Positions 53,002 to 61,418 of a stretch of DNA of 62,203 nt are shown piece by piece. Origin of the DNA: an uncultured Oscillospiraceae bacterium (lineage in GTDB: Bacteria > Bacillota > Clostridia > Oscillospirales > Oscillospiraceae); the NCBI GenBank assembly GCA_947631865.1, contig CANRNF010000007.1:1-62203 (forward strand), given 5' to 3'. The notes below the pieces were generated by a model, which did no database searches, was not told the DNA's origin, and was given only the letters and a program-made list of their open reading frames with translations. Each line of letters begins with the position of its first letter. Positions within the stretch are counted from its first letter, which is position 1. A program made the position numbers and the translations under genes.

Positions 53002-54111
53002 ATGGCACTGCTGGAATTCGAGGAATACAAGACCAAGCTGAATAACGACAAGCCCGAGCTGGACCACCTGGCCGAGGCCATGCACCTGGCCGACGCCCGG
53101 ATGGAGATCGAGAAGCTCCACGCGGAGGCGGAGGAGCCGGATTACTGGTCCGACCTGGAGCGGAGCCAGAAGGCCCAGCAGCGGCTGAAGAGCCTGCAGT
53201 CGAAGTGCGACAAGCACCAGAAGCTCACCGCCGCCTGGGACGATATGATGACCATATGCGAGATGGCCCTGGAGGAGAACGACGAGAGCATGCTCCCGGA
53301 GCTGAAGGAGAGCTACGAGAAGTTCGCCCAGGACCTGGAGCAGACCAGGCTGTCCACCCTGCTCACCGGGGAGTATGACGCCAACAACGCCATCGTCACC
53401 TTCCACGCCGGCGCCGGCGGCACCGAGGCCCAGGACTGGGCCCAGATGCTCTACCGGATGTACACCATGTGGACCGACCGCCACGGCTTCAAGTACACCC
53501 TCATGGACTGGCAGGACGGGGACCAGGCGGGCATCAAGTCCGCCACCATCAAGATCGAGGGCGACAACGCCTACGGGTATCTCAAGAGCGAGCACGGGGT
53601 GCACCGCCTGGTGCGTATCAGCCCCTTCGACGCCTCCGGCCGCCGCCAGACCAGCTTCGCCGCCGTGGAGGTCATGCCGGAGATCGGCGACGCCGGGGAG
53701 ATCGAGCTGCGGGACGAGGACATCAAGATGGACGTGTACCGCTCCTCCGGCGCCGGCGGCCAGAAGGTCAACAAGACCAGCTCCGCCGTCCGCCTGACCC
53801 ACCTGCCCACGGGCATCGTGGTCAGCAGCCAGGTGGAGCGCAGCCACTTCCAGAACCTGGAGAACTGCAAGGAGATGCTCCGGGCCAAGCTGGCCGAGAT
53901 CAAGGAGCGGGAGCACCTGGAGAAGATCGAGGACATCAAGGGCGTACAGATGAAGATCGAGTGGGGCAGCCAGATACGCTCCTATGTGTTCATGCCCTAC
54001 ACTCTGGCCAAGGACACCCGCACCGGCTACGAGAACAGCAACATCCAGGCGGTGATGGACGGGGATATCGACGGGTTCATCAATGCTTTTCTCGCCATGA
54101 AGGCGGGCTGA
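53002..54111 (+). CDS. prfB: Peptide chain release factor 2
   Basis: The 369-residue RF2 recognises UGA and UAA. The stop-codon anticodon SPF is visible in RISPFDASGRRQTSF and the peptidyl-release GGQ in SSGAGGQKVNKTSSAV. The frame is continuous from the ATG at 53002: the autoregulatory +1 frameshift (CTT-TGA near codon 25) that controls RF2 in many bacteria is absent. The first helix carries MALLEFEEYKTKLNNDKPEL. It has its own promoter, and the tRNA promoter follows 5 bases after its stop codon. Confidence 0.97.
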   Translation: MALLEFEEYKTKLNNDKPELDHLAEAMHLADARMEIEKLHAEAEEPDYWSDLERSQKAQQRLKSLQSKCDKHQKLTAAWDDMMTICEMALEENDESMLPELKESYEKFAQDLEQTRLSTLLTGEYDANNAIVTFHAGAGGTEAQDWAQMLYRMYTMWTDRHGFKYTLMDWQDGDQAGIKSATIKIEGDNAYGYLKSEHGVHRLVRISPFDASGRRQTSFAAVEVMPEIGDAGEIELRDEDIKMDVYRSSGAGGQKVNKTSSAVRLTHLPTGIVVSSQVERSHFQNLENCKEMLRAKLAEIKEREHLEKIEDIKGVQMKIEWGSQIRSYVFMPYTLAKDTRTGYENSNIQAVMDGDIDGFINAFLAMKAG

Positions 54112-54116
54112 AAGGC

Positions 54117-54145
54117 TTGATTTTCCCCCTGCCTGCCTGTATAAT
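54117..54145 (+). promoter_or_regulatory. tRNA-Leu locus promoter
   Basis: TTGATT (54117-54122) and a perfect TATAAT (54140-54145) are 17 bases apart. It lies 11 bases before the truncated tRNA copy; the intact tRNA gene starts about 200 bases further on. Confidence 0.8.
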
Positions 54146-54156
54146 AGGTGGGCCAT

Positions 54157-54200
54157 GCCGGTGTGATGGAATTGGCAGACGTACCGGACTCAAAATCCGG
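54157..54200 (+). pseudogene. Truncated tRNA-Leu(CAA) copy
   Basis: The first 44 bases of tRNA-Leu (acceptor 5' strand, D arm, anticodon arm with CAA) repeat the intact gene at 54347 with one difference in the anticodon loop (C for T). The sequence after it has no T arm and no matching acceptor strand; a remnant CAC...CGGCA may be present at 54211-54220. A small hairpin with a T-run (AAAAACC/GGTTTTT, about 54225-54252) follows. It looks like the scar of a recombination event at the tRNA. Confidence 0.75.
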
Positions 54201-54346
54201 TGCGTCATCCACTGTCGGCAGGCGAAAAAACCTTGAAATCACGGGGTTTTTGACAACTCGATATTTGTAAATTTCCTCATGGACCTCCACGATGGACCTC
54301 CGATTTCCAGAACACGTCATCCGAAGCAGGTCTTTGAAGATAACAC

Positions 54347-54433
54347 GCCGGTGTGATGGAATTGGCAGACGTACCGGATTCAAAATCCGGCGGTGGCGAC
54401 ACCGTGCGGGTTCGACCCCCGCCACCGGCACCA
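54347..54433 (+). tRNA. tRNA-Leu, anticodon CAA
   Basis: The cloverleaf is complete: acceptor GCCGGTG/CACCGGC, D arm with TGGCAGAC, anticodon stem CCGGA/TCCGG with loop TTCAAAA (anticodon CAA), long variable arm GGTGGCGACACC, T arm GCGGGTTCGACCCCCGC and encoded CCA. The variable arm is that of a class II leucine tRNA. It lies next to an integrase gene pointing toward it, the classic arrangement of an integration site. No strong own promoter is seen; it may depend on the promoter at 54117. Confidence 0.97.
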
Positions 54434-54445
54434 TCCCCAAGAAGG

Positions 54446-54486
54446 CCCGGAAACGCTTGATACTCAGGCGTTTTCGGGTTTTTCTT
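54446..54486 (+). terminator. tRNA terminator
   Basis: CCCGGAAACGC pairs with GCGTTTTCGGG (54446-54478) and is followed by TTTTTCTTTTT. Confidence 0.85.
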
Positions 54487-54575
54487 TTTCTCCGGTCCGC
54501 AGTTCGTGATTTGGAGAAGCAGCCCTTTTTCCTCACCATGGCCCTCCTAATGGCCCTCCATTTTTTGAAGTTCAT

Positions 54576-55778
54576 TCAGCTTACCGCCTTGGGATATACC
54601 CCGATGATGGCGTTTGCTGAAGCGACCTTTGAGCTGAAACTCAGGTGGGTGTAGATGTTGGATGTCGTGGAAATGTCGCTGTGGCCTAACCATTCCTGGA
54701 TGTCCTTCAGGCTCACGCCATTTGCGTATAGGAGGCTCGCGCAGCTATGCCGGAGGTCGTGGAAGCGGATCTTCCGCATCCCGCTCTTCTCCAATACCAG
54801 CGGAAAATGCTGGGTGATATATCCCGGCTTGACAAGCTCTCCGATCTCGTTGACGTAGATGTAGCCGTCGTACATTTTGTTATACATATTGCCGCAGAGC
54901 TTTCGGTTTACCTCCTGCTGGGCTTTCAAGCGGTATAACAACTCCTCAAACGGCGGGACCAGCGGTAATGTCCGATAACTGGATTTGGTCTTGGCCCGGT
55001 CTTTCTCAATGATCGTGCTTTTTCCGTCAACGCTGGCCTGCGTTACTGTGTGGCGGATCGTCAGCGTCTTTTGCTCAAAGTCGATGGCTTCCCATTTCAG
55101 ACCCACCGCCTCGCTGCGCCGCAGACCGTAAAATGCCGCCAGGATAACACCCAGCTCCAACGGGTCGCCTCTCACGATTTCAAACAGCCGCTCCAGTTCC
55201 TTCGCGTTGTAGTAGTCGCCAACGTATTTCACTTTCTTCGGCCGCTCAATCCGGTCAGCCGGGTTATTATCCAGCAGGCCCGTCTTATAGGCATATTGGA
55301 GCGCTTTGCGAATATTGGCGTGTCTGTGAATGACCGTATTGGGGGAGATACCGTTCTCTTTCATTTCATAGGTGTAGTAGTCCTGGATGTGCTTCGGCGT
55401 TACTTCCCGCAGACGCAGCCCCGGATAACGCTTGTCAAAGTACGGTATGATCTTGTTCTTGATGCTGAGCGAGTATGAAGAATAGGTCGTGACCTCAATG
55501 CTCGCCTCCATCATATCCAGCCAATCGGTCAGAAACTTCGTGAACGGGATGTCTGCCGGGTCGATTTGTTCCGGGTGACTGTTTTTCTCGATCTGCCGCG
55601 CTAATTCTTCCTCCATTTCCTTGCGAGCCTGTGCGAGCATGGCTTCGGCGCGCTTTTTGTTCCCCTTGACCGGAAGCCCGGTGCTTTTGGTTGGCGTCTT
55701 TCGTTTGCCGTTTTCGTCAGTGTAACTGAGGACGATGTGATAATAGCCTCTCTTTTCTCGCAGATGTCCTGCCACCAT
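54576..55778 (-). CDS. int: Tyrosine recombinase (phage/ICE-type integrase)
   Basis: The 400-residue integrase has an N-terminal arm-binding domain (about 8-50, GYYHIVLSYTDENGKRK), a SAM-like core-binding domain (about 75-175) and a catalytic domain with all key residues: R220 in GLRRSE, H340 and R343 in HDLRHS, H366 in LGHSD and Y376 in NIYTH. It should integrate and excise the island at the tRNA-Leu gene lying 140 bases past its stop codon. The start at 55778 has AAAAGGAGG; open frame upstream lacks a site. The MazF-fusion gene lies 100 bases upstream on the same strand. Confidence 0.96.
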   Translation of the reverse strand: MVAGHLREKRGYYHIVLSYTDENGKRKTPTKSTGLPVKGNKKRAEAMLAQARKEMEEELARQIEKNSHPEQIDPADIPFTKFLTDWLDMMEASIEVTTYSSYSLSIKNKIIPYFDKRYPGLRLREVTPKHIQDYYTYEMKENGISPNTVIHRHANIRKALQYAYKTGLLDNNPADRIERPKKVKYVGDYYNAKELERLFEIVRGDPLELGVILAAFYGLRRSEAVGLKWEAIDFEQKTLTIRHTVTQASVDGKSTIIEKDRAKTKSSYRTLPLVPPFEELLYRLKAQQEVNRKLCGNMYNKMYDGYIYVNEIGELVKPGYITQHFPLVLEKSGMRKIRFHDLRHSCASLLYANGVSLKDIQEWLGHSDISTTSNIYTHLSFSSKVASANAIIGVYPKAVS

Positions 55779-55878
55779 AATAAAATCCTCCTTTTCTTGG
55801 CGCAGCATCCTTCCATCTGCCATTGACATGTACAAGGTTATCACGAGGATAGCACTATGGCAAATGTGCGAATTCATT

Positions 55879-56700
55879 TCATGCGTCGGTTTTTTCTTTA
55901 CCTTCCAAGTAATCAATCACATTGAGCTTGGGAATCCTATAACGTCTCGCGATCACAAAACTCTTGATCGCACCAGATTTCAAAAGGCGGTATCCTGCTT
56001 TTACGCTGATTCCTCCCAACATCTCACATAGCTGCTCTACATTGACTACATCGGGATAATTCGGAAACATGGGCTCATGGCGTTCCGCGGCTTCTTTTTT
56101 CACTCTCTCATCTTCCCGCGCTGGTAGGTAAAGGTGCGTGTTCAGAACTTCTCTTGTGGATTGCATTTCCTGCCGGCTTTGCTTCTTTGGTATCAGTTCA
56201 TAGTCATACCCCTTGCGGCAGTTGCAACAAGTACATGTGTTGCATTCAGTCTGATACGGATCGATCCGGCGCAGAAAGTTGTTGCCCTCGCTGCGAAAGT
56301 TGTCAGCACAGGTTTGACACAGACACATGATAAGCGGATTTGGCACATCTTCAATCAGATTGATGCTGACAGCCAGGGCATGATTCATCCCGGTAATATG
56401 TTCTTTGCTCAGATGTCCGATATATCCATCCAAACGGCGCTTGTCGATAGTGCGTATCTGCTCCATAAGAATAATGGACGGCCATTCAAGCCCGTCCAGT
56501 TTCTCTATATAGTAATGAGTCGGCAGACGAGGTTTCACGTCTGCTTTGCTGGTAATTGCAGCTACGATCACGGTGGGGCTGTACTTGTTACCCATGTTGT
56601 TCTGAATGATGACCACGGGGCGATGGCCCTTCTGTTCGGAGCCGATGCTATCTGGAAGGTCGGCATAGTATATGTCGCCTCGCATATATGTTTTTTCCAT
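55879..56700 (-). CDS. MazF/PemK-type toxin fused to Cys cluster and excisionase-like HTH
   Basis: The 273-residue protein has three parts. Residues 5-115 are a MazF/PemK ribonuclease fold: MRGDIYYADLP, RPVVIIQNNMGNKYSP with the catalytic Arg, and AAITSK with Ser/Thr. Residues 126-161 hold eight cysteines (CLCQTC and CNTCTCCNC), probably metal-binding. Residues 217-266 form a DNA-binding HTH of the excisionase/MerR-like kind (VEQLCEMLGGISVKAGYRLL, ARRYRIPKLNVIDYLEG). No antitoxin gene lies upstream. Placed next to the integrase, the HTH part may act as excisionase while the MazF part ensures retention. This functional reading is inference; the domain order is seen. Confidence 0.85.
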   Translation of the reverse strand: MEKTYMRGDIYYADLPDSIGSEQKGHRPVVIIQNNMGNKYSPTVIVAAITSKADVKPRLPTHYYIEKLDGLEWPSIILMEQIRTIDKRRLDGYIGHLSKEHITGMNHALAVSINLIEDVPNPLIMCLCQTCADNFRSEGNNFLRRIDPYQTECNTCTCCNCRKGYDYELIPKKQSRQEMQSTREVLNTHLYLPAREDERVKKEAAERHEPMFPNYPDVVNVEQLCEMLGGISVKAGYRLLKSGAIKSFVIARRYRIPKLNVIDYLEGKEKTDA

Positions 56701-57376
56701 TCGTCTTGACCTCCCGAAAAAGAAATCTTACGAGGAAAAGTTACTATGTAAAGGCCAGGAGGCTGACGTAATCATGTCGGGGGGTATTGAACCTTCTTAC
56801 TGGTGCTGCCAACCTCCTTGGCCAATATGGGGAAGCGATCCAATTTGTCCTCGACGCCCCGGATCACCGATGGGAAGTCATCAAACGGCTGGTGGCTACC
56901 AGCTCCACGGGAGTCTCACCCTCGCGTGGATCTCACGCGACCGCCCCCATTGCCTGTGACGGCTTCATGTTCGCCAAACAGAAGTACCGCCGACTGTGGC
57001 TGGACGGGAGTATCATTGTACCTGCTGCCTGTCATTGCCTACACCGGGGGCCGCCCGATGGTCATAGTGTCTGTGTGTCGCTTACCGGCGTGTGCTTGTA
57101 AAGCTTCGTAGAACGATAACGGTCTTGCTGGGCTCACGACGGGTCGTTGCGCAGCACTATAGTGGCTCATGCTCCTCGCATCAGCAACAGGAATGTGCCT
57201 GATGAATGGGTATGCAGTTGTAAGCGGCGTGTTCGGTCCGAAAAGAACCGAGCCACAGAAGGGTGTTTCCCTCTGTGGCTCAAATTATAGCCTCTTTTTC
57301 GTTGCTTGGGCGGTCAGGATTAGCAAGGTTTTTGCTCTGTTTTCCGACCAAAATGACTTATTTCAGAAAAACTGTC
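56701..57376. other. Gene-poor stretch of island
   Basis: About 675 bases hold no convincing gene. Plus-strand frames near 56787-57100 read plausible-looking fragments (NLLTGAANLLGQYGEAIQF) but lack a ribosome binding site, overlap each other, and end without domain match, so they may be remains of a decayed gene. The promoter of the MazF-fusion gene should be here. Confidence 0.5.
57242..57281 (-). terminator. Terminator of XRE regulator
   Basis: GAGCCACAGA and TCTGTGGCTC (57250-57281) form a long stem; on the minus strand GGTTCTTTTC follows. It lies about 95 bases after the stop codon of the HTH gene. Confidence 0.6.
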
Positions 57377-57661
57377 CTAAATCTTTGATTGAATTGCTTG
57401 TAGTGTGTGGATCACCTCTCCCAGTTCTTTTCTTAGCTCAAGTCGCTCTTGATCGCCTGTGATGATGTAGGAAACACTAATCTGGAGGTATTCGGATACA
57501 GATAACAAAAAGTCGGAGTGCAAGGTCCTCTCGCCACGTTCAATCCTTCGCAGATGGTCAGCGGAGACCCCAAGGTCATATGACGCCTGCGCCATGGAGA
57601 TATGTAGTTCTTTCCTCCTGTCACGAATTCTTTGCCCTGCCTCTTTTGCAGAAAAAACCAT
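57377..57661 (-). CDS. XRE-family regulator of the island
   Basis: The 94-residue protein is a Cro/C1-type HTH (about 8-62: AGQRIRDRRKELHISMAQAS, DLGVSADHLRRIERGERTL) with a C-terminal helix (RLELRKELGEVIHTLQAIQS) for dimerisation. It resembles immunity repressors of integrative elements, and lies in the same direction as the integrase and toxin-fusion genes. The ATG at 57661 has AAAGGA; the earlier in-frame ATG lacks a site. It may repress excision genes. Confidence 0.88.
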   Translation of the reverse strand: MVFSAKEAGQRIRDRRKELHISMAQASYDLGVSADHLRRIERGERTLHSDFLLSVSEYLQISVSYIITGDQERLELRKELGEVIHTLQAIQSKI

Positions 57662-57923
57662 TGGAAGTTCCTTTCCCCAGTGTAGGGAAGGATGCAAAAG
57701 GTCCCATCAGTGAGAAAAAACGAGTACACAACAAAGGAGGCGTACCAATACGTCAATCTGCCGCCGTCAGAAGGGACGATATTTGCATCCTTACCTAGAT
57801 GTATACAAACATATTAGGTTGTAGAGTAGGTTTTTGTAGAGAAGTGTAAAGTTAGAACCCGGTTTTTATCAATTTTATCACGCTCTTTTGTCGAAAGCCG
57901 TAGAATGCGGCAAAGGATGCAAA

Positions 57924-57956
57924 AAAAGACGCGCTTTTAGCAGTAAGCGCGTCTTT
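57924..57956 (-). terminator. Terminator after FRG gene
   Basis: AAAGACGCGCTT and AAGCGCGTCTTT pair around TTAGCAGT, and an A-run on the plus strand gives TTTTTTT on the minus strand. It ends the TIR-FRG operon. The rest of the gap (57662-58030) is AT-rich with no gene. Confidence 0.9.
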
Positions 57957-58030
57957 GAAGTCATTTTGTCATTGTTCTGTGCTTCCATTGCACTCGTTCT
58001 GATCCAGCGCCCAGCGCTAAACAGCAATGC

Positions 58031-59284
58031 TTATTGACCTCCCTCACGATAGACCATTCTTGTCGAAAGCTGTATCCCATAGTATTCCTCGATGGAAAAT
58101 CCTTCGTCTTTCCTGTTGGCCCGCCTGATCCGTTGTCTGGTTGCACCGAACGACGGATGCTCTTTGCAAATGTGTATGGGGGTGGCGCAGATGCCGCTGC
58201 TTTCCAGCTCGCGCCTATATCTCTCGGCATATGGCGCCAAATCGTTTTTTTCCAGTGCATATCGGAAGGCTTCCTCTGAGAAATCCGTGGCGCTGATGAT
58301 GCTGTCAAGGACATCATAGAAATCGGTCAGTCCTTCCTGCGGGTATATTTTTTCTCCGCCATCCATGAGCTCAAAAACATCCCGCGATAGCTTCTCATTA
58401 TGGCGAAAGCGAAACTGCTCAAAAATGGGATTATCCTGAAGCGGGACCGAGTTCTTCATATACATGCTATATCCGTATTGGGTGTGGCAGCGCATGAATG
58501 GCTGATAGCCTATCGGCAGGATCGCCCCCTCCGCGCTTTTAAAGTCCTGTTGTCCGATCGTCACCATGTTATTTAGATCAACGCTGAACGCTGGCGCGCG
58601 GAAGATCACACCGTATTTGGTGTCTTCCTTTGCCTCGGTCTGCTCTTTTGTCAGCGGGAACCACTTTTTTACAGTGTCATCCCAGTAACAGGTAGCAAAG
58701 AACAGCGCCACATTGAAATCGTTCGTGATATCCAGCCAATCCGTCTTCAGGCCGTAGTGCTGTGCCAGAGCGTCCACAAGCACCGTTAACCCGTTATCAT
58801 CCCAGCACTTTACCCGGTCAAACTTCCTGATGAAAAACTCAAATTCGGCGATGCGCATGTCCGCCACGAGCCGATACAGCAGCTTGTCCTCATCTAATTT
58901 ATAAGCCAGCAGTGCGCGGCTCAACGTAGTGCCGCTTTGAGGATATATCTTTTTCTCTCCGCGGTAATAGCTTCCTCTCTCGCCCTGGCGGATCACTGTT
59001 CCGTGCGGAAGGTCCATCACAAAACCGGCTGTCTTCACATCCCGATACAGGACCTCTCTATAGAACGCATAACGAAAATCATCATACTTTTCAGCGCCGG
59101 GTCTCCCGTCATCCGCGTAATAGGACTCGCCGCGATGTGAGCTCTCTGTGACACGTTCACATTCCTGCGCCTCCAGCAGATTCTCCTCGTACATTCGCTT
59201 GATGTCATCGTATCCGATCATGGAATAGCCGCCCCGCTGTTCCCCTTCCGAGACGATCCCATCACGATCCGTATGTTCGTTCAT
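58031..59284 (-). CDS. FRG-domain protein
   Basis: The 417-residue protein has an FRG domain at about 100-260. The motif YYRGEKKIYP holds the Arg-Gly core, and the second hallmark is HYGLKTDWLDITNDFNVALF (about 176-195, compare HYGLPTRLLDWT). The N-terminal roughly 90 residues are hydrophilic; the C-terminal 150 hold a charged helical region with KNDLAPYAERYRRELESSGI. FRG proteins are widespread in phages and mobile islands and are suspected effectors or ligand-binding domains in defence. It starts 19 bases after the TIR-like gene with a GGGAGAG site, so the two form an operon. Confidence 0.87.
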   Translation of the reverse strand: MNEHTDRDGIVSEGEQRGGYSMIGYDDIKRMYEENLLEAQECERVTESSHRGESYYADDGRPGAEKYDDFRYAFYREVLYRDVKTAGFVMDLPHGTVIRQGERGSYYRGEKKIYPQSGTTLSRALLAYKLDEDKLLYRLVADMRIAEFEFFIRKFDRVKCWDDNGLTVLVDALAQHYGLKTDWLDITNDFNVALFFATCYWDDTVKKWFPLTKEQTEAKEDTKYGVIFRAPAFSVDLNNMVTIGQQDFKSAEGAILPIGYQPFMRCHTQYGYSMYMKNSVPLQDNPIFEQFRFRHNEKLSRDVFELMDGGEKIYPQEGLTDFYDVLDSIISATDFSEEAFRYALEKNDLAPYAERYRRELESSGICATPIHICKEHPSFGATRQRIRRANRKDEGFSIEEYYGIQLSTRMVYREGGQ

Positions 59285-59303
59285 ATATACTCTCCCTGAG
59301 ATC

Positions 59304-60770
59304 TCATTCTCCGTATTCTTTTGGACAGAAATAGCAGGCCTGGTTTTGACCATCTCTTCTCCTTGGGCAAAGAGGCGTTGGAGTCCCTTTAATATCAAAC
59401 TCTCCCTCATGCAGCCAAAGATCCGATAAATAAAGGTCTTCACACTCGTCCGGTGCGGCGTGTTTTAGCAGGAAATCTGTTCCGACGTCACACAGAAGCA
59501 GTGGGAACTCATCCGTACCATCCAAAAAGGAAAAGCCATCTTCAGCGGTATCATCCCTGCAGAGCACCGCACCACGCAGTATCCCCTCCACAAAGCGGCC
59601 TTTTTCCCAGCGCCCCACCAGCCGCTCTTCACCAATGTGATGTATATTCAGGCTATACTCTACCCCTTTGCCGTGCCTGCGTCCCTCCATGAAATAACCC
59701 TGAAAATCCCTCTCTTTTTTCCATCCTGTGACCCTGCCCAAGTCATCTAAGTCCGCATTTATCAACAGCTCACCATCCGGGTCGTAGGCTTCCAAATGCC
59801 GCCCGTTAGAAAAAAACACCTTTTTCCCGTCGTCGGTCTTTCTCCAGTCCTCATATACGATTTTCCTGTCCTCCGGCAGCAGACGGTTCAAAAGCTGAAC
59901 GGTTTTTCTCTGCAGGCACTTTTCCATGGGAAGACGCTCCAAATCCTCGCAGTATTCCCTCCAGACCGGCTCAAAGTAACCCGCCGCCAGCTGCCTGTCG
60001 TACTCTCCCTCACAGGCTTCCTCAGTATCGGATCGCATTTTTTTACAGATATCCAAAATATCTGTTAACATAGCAAATTCATCTTCTGCCAGCTCGAACT
60101 GCAATAATGATGTCTGCTGCAGATGGAAATCCAATACGACCGGCTTCTGCACTACAGGGCCCATCAAAATCTTGGATACGGGCTCCGGCTCATCGTCTGA
60201 CGTTGTTTCAGACACCCAAGTATAACGGAATGCGTCCATGATAAGGCCCGAAAGGGATGTCTTCACACGCTCTTTCGTTTCGGTCGGCTTTGTAAGGACA
60301 CTTCTTATTGCCCCGGTCAGCTTTGCAGTCAGCTGCTTTTTTACACCCGCTGCATCACCTGACGTATCATAGTCGACGATCCTCCGATGACGCACGTCAA
60401 ACGGAAGATCCTTGGTGGTTCCAGACTTACGGTTAAAGACGAGCAGTATCCTCTCCCACGACAGTTTGCCGGCTGCATATCCCAATTCGACCATCACATT
60501 CGGATTTGGCGTTTTTCGTTCCTGTACAGAATCAGGATTGATGATACTGATATCAGCTACAAAAACATCGGCGTTTTCGATCTTGGAAAAAAGCGTCTGC
60601 GGGATATCTGCCGCGCCGGAACTTCCCCGCGTGTCCTGCTCAATCACCACCTTCAGGCCGTCTTTTTCCAGTGTCTTGGAAGCCTTTTTCAGACAATCCC
60701 CAATGAAATAGCGGTATTCCCTGTCATATGGGCCCGATTGCCAGGAATAAAAAACTGATACTTGCTTCAT
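59304..60770 (-). CDS. TIR-like protein with C-terminal MORN-like repeats
   Basis: The 488-residue protein begins with a TIR-like domain of the SWQSD family (1-130): VSVFYSWQSGPYDREYRYFI, ADVFVADISIIN and NPNVMVELGYAAGKLSWERI, with the probable catalytic Glu at E95. This family is known from bacterial defence loci, where TIR domains degrade NAD or make signals. A helical middle (about 150-300) follows, then a MORN-like region (about 318-400, YFMEGRRHGKGVEY, RLVGRWEKGRFVEGILRGAV) and a Cys-containing end. It is the first gene of the pair with the FRG gene, behind its own promoter and a GGAGG site. The role in defence is inferred. Confidence 0.85.
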   Translation of the reverse strand: MKQVSVFYSWQSGPYDREYRYFIGDCLKKASKTLEKDGLKVVIEQDTRGSSGAADIPQTLFSKIENADVFVADISIINPDSVQERKTPNPNVMVELGYAAGKLSWERILLVFNRKSGTTKDLPFDVRHRRIVDYDTSGDAAGVKKQLTAKLTGAIRSVLTKPTETKERVKTSLSGLIMDAFRYTWVSETTSDDEPEPVSKILMGPVVQKPVVLDFHLQQTSLLQFELAEDEFAMLTDILDICKKMRSDTEEACEGEYDRQLAAGYFEPVWREYCEDLERLPMEKCLQRKTVQLLNRLLPEDRKIVYEDWRKTDDGKKVFFSNGRHLEAYDPDGELLINADLDDLGRVTGWKKERDFQGYFMEGRRHGKGVEYSLNIHHIGEERLVGRWEKGRFVEGILRGAVLCRDDTAEDGFSFLDGTDEFPLLLCDVGTDFLLKHAAPDECEDLYLSDLWLHEGEFDIKGTPTPLCPRRRDGQNQACYFCPKEYGE

Positions 60771-60808
60771 GAGAAAACCTCCGCTTTACGCCGAAAATGC
60801 TCGTTAGT

Positions 60809-60838
60809 ATAATAGCATGGTGCACTGCAAGGTGTAAA
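60809..60838 (-). promoter_or_regulatory. Promoter of TIR-FRG operon
   Basis: TTTACA (60838-60833) and TATTAT (60814-60809) are 18 bases apart on the minus strand, about 40 bases before the TIR gene ATG. Confidence 0.65.
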
Positions 60839-60959
60839 GAGAAGTATAAGATGCCAATAGACCACAAACAGTTCTACTGTCATATGTGTCCAAATCGATA
60901 TTCATCGATTCCCTGTATTCTTAAGTGACGGTGTGGCATCGCAGCGTATTGTTCTTTTA

Positions 60960-61325
60960 TCATTGTATTTTTGTGATACCATCTGGGCCGGAAGAAAACT
61001 GTGAGGGTGCAGTCTGCAGCCCATAGTCATTCGACATTGCCACGATGCCTGTTGTAGCCTCGGTATTCATCAAGAGGATTTCTGTGCCGCCAAGTTTGAC
61101 AGAAAATGCTCCGTCATCTGCTGTGGACAATGAGATCGCTCCAAAACTGGAATTTGTATCTTGCCCCGGCTGTAACACGTTAACAGTTTTGGCCACTCTG
61201 TCAGCCAGCACCAGTGCCGGTCCCTGGGAGGGTAACGTACTGGCGTCAATACCTATATTGACCAGCAACGCCCGATATGGCCAAGACCAATGCTCGCTGT
61301 GTGCCAAGAACAGGCAGGCGCTCAA
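60960..61325 (-). pseudogene. Possible gene remnant or weak coding region
   Basis: A 121-codon frame opens at a TTG without ribosome binding site and reads a beta-like hydrophilic stretch (VLADRVAKTVNVLQPGQ, GAISLSTADDGAFSVKLGG). A stop codon ten codons upstream of the TTG rules out a long N-terminal extension. It may be the end of a decayed gene. No domain is recognised. The rest of the 650-base gap between the TIR operon and the next gene shows no other coding sign. Confidence 0.35.
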
Positions 61326-61418
61326 GTGCTTGCCTTGGAGGAGTACAAGATAAAACTATTTATGCACGAATAGTAATTATCTCAACACAAACGTACACGT
61401 TCTCAGCCATCGACATAG

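Noticed and set aside
54157-54240. A second functional tRNA-Leu
   Set aside because: The T arm and the 3' acceptor strand are missing after the anticodon arm, so it cannot form a cloverleaf.
54576-61000. A prophage
   Set aside because: There is an integrase and a repressor-like gene but no structural, packaging or lysis genes in the window, so I call it only a mobile island.
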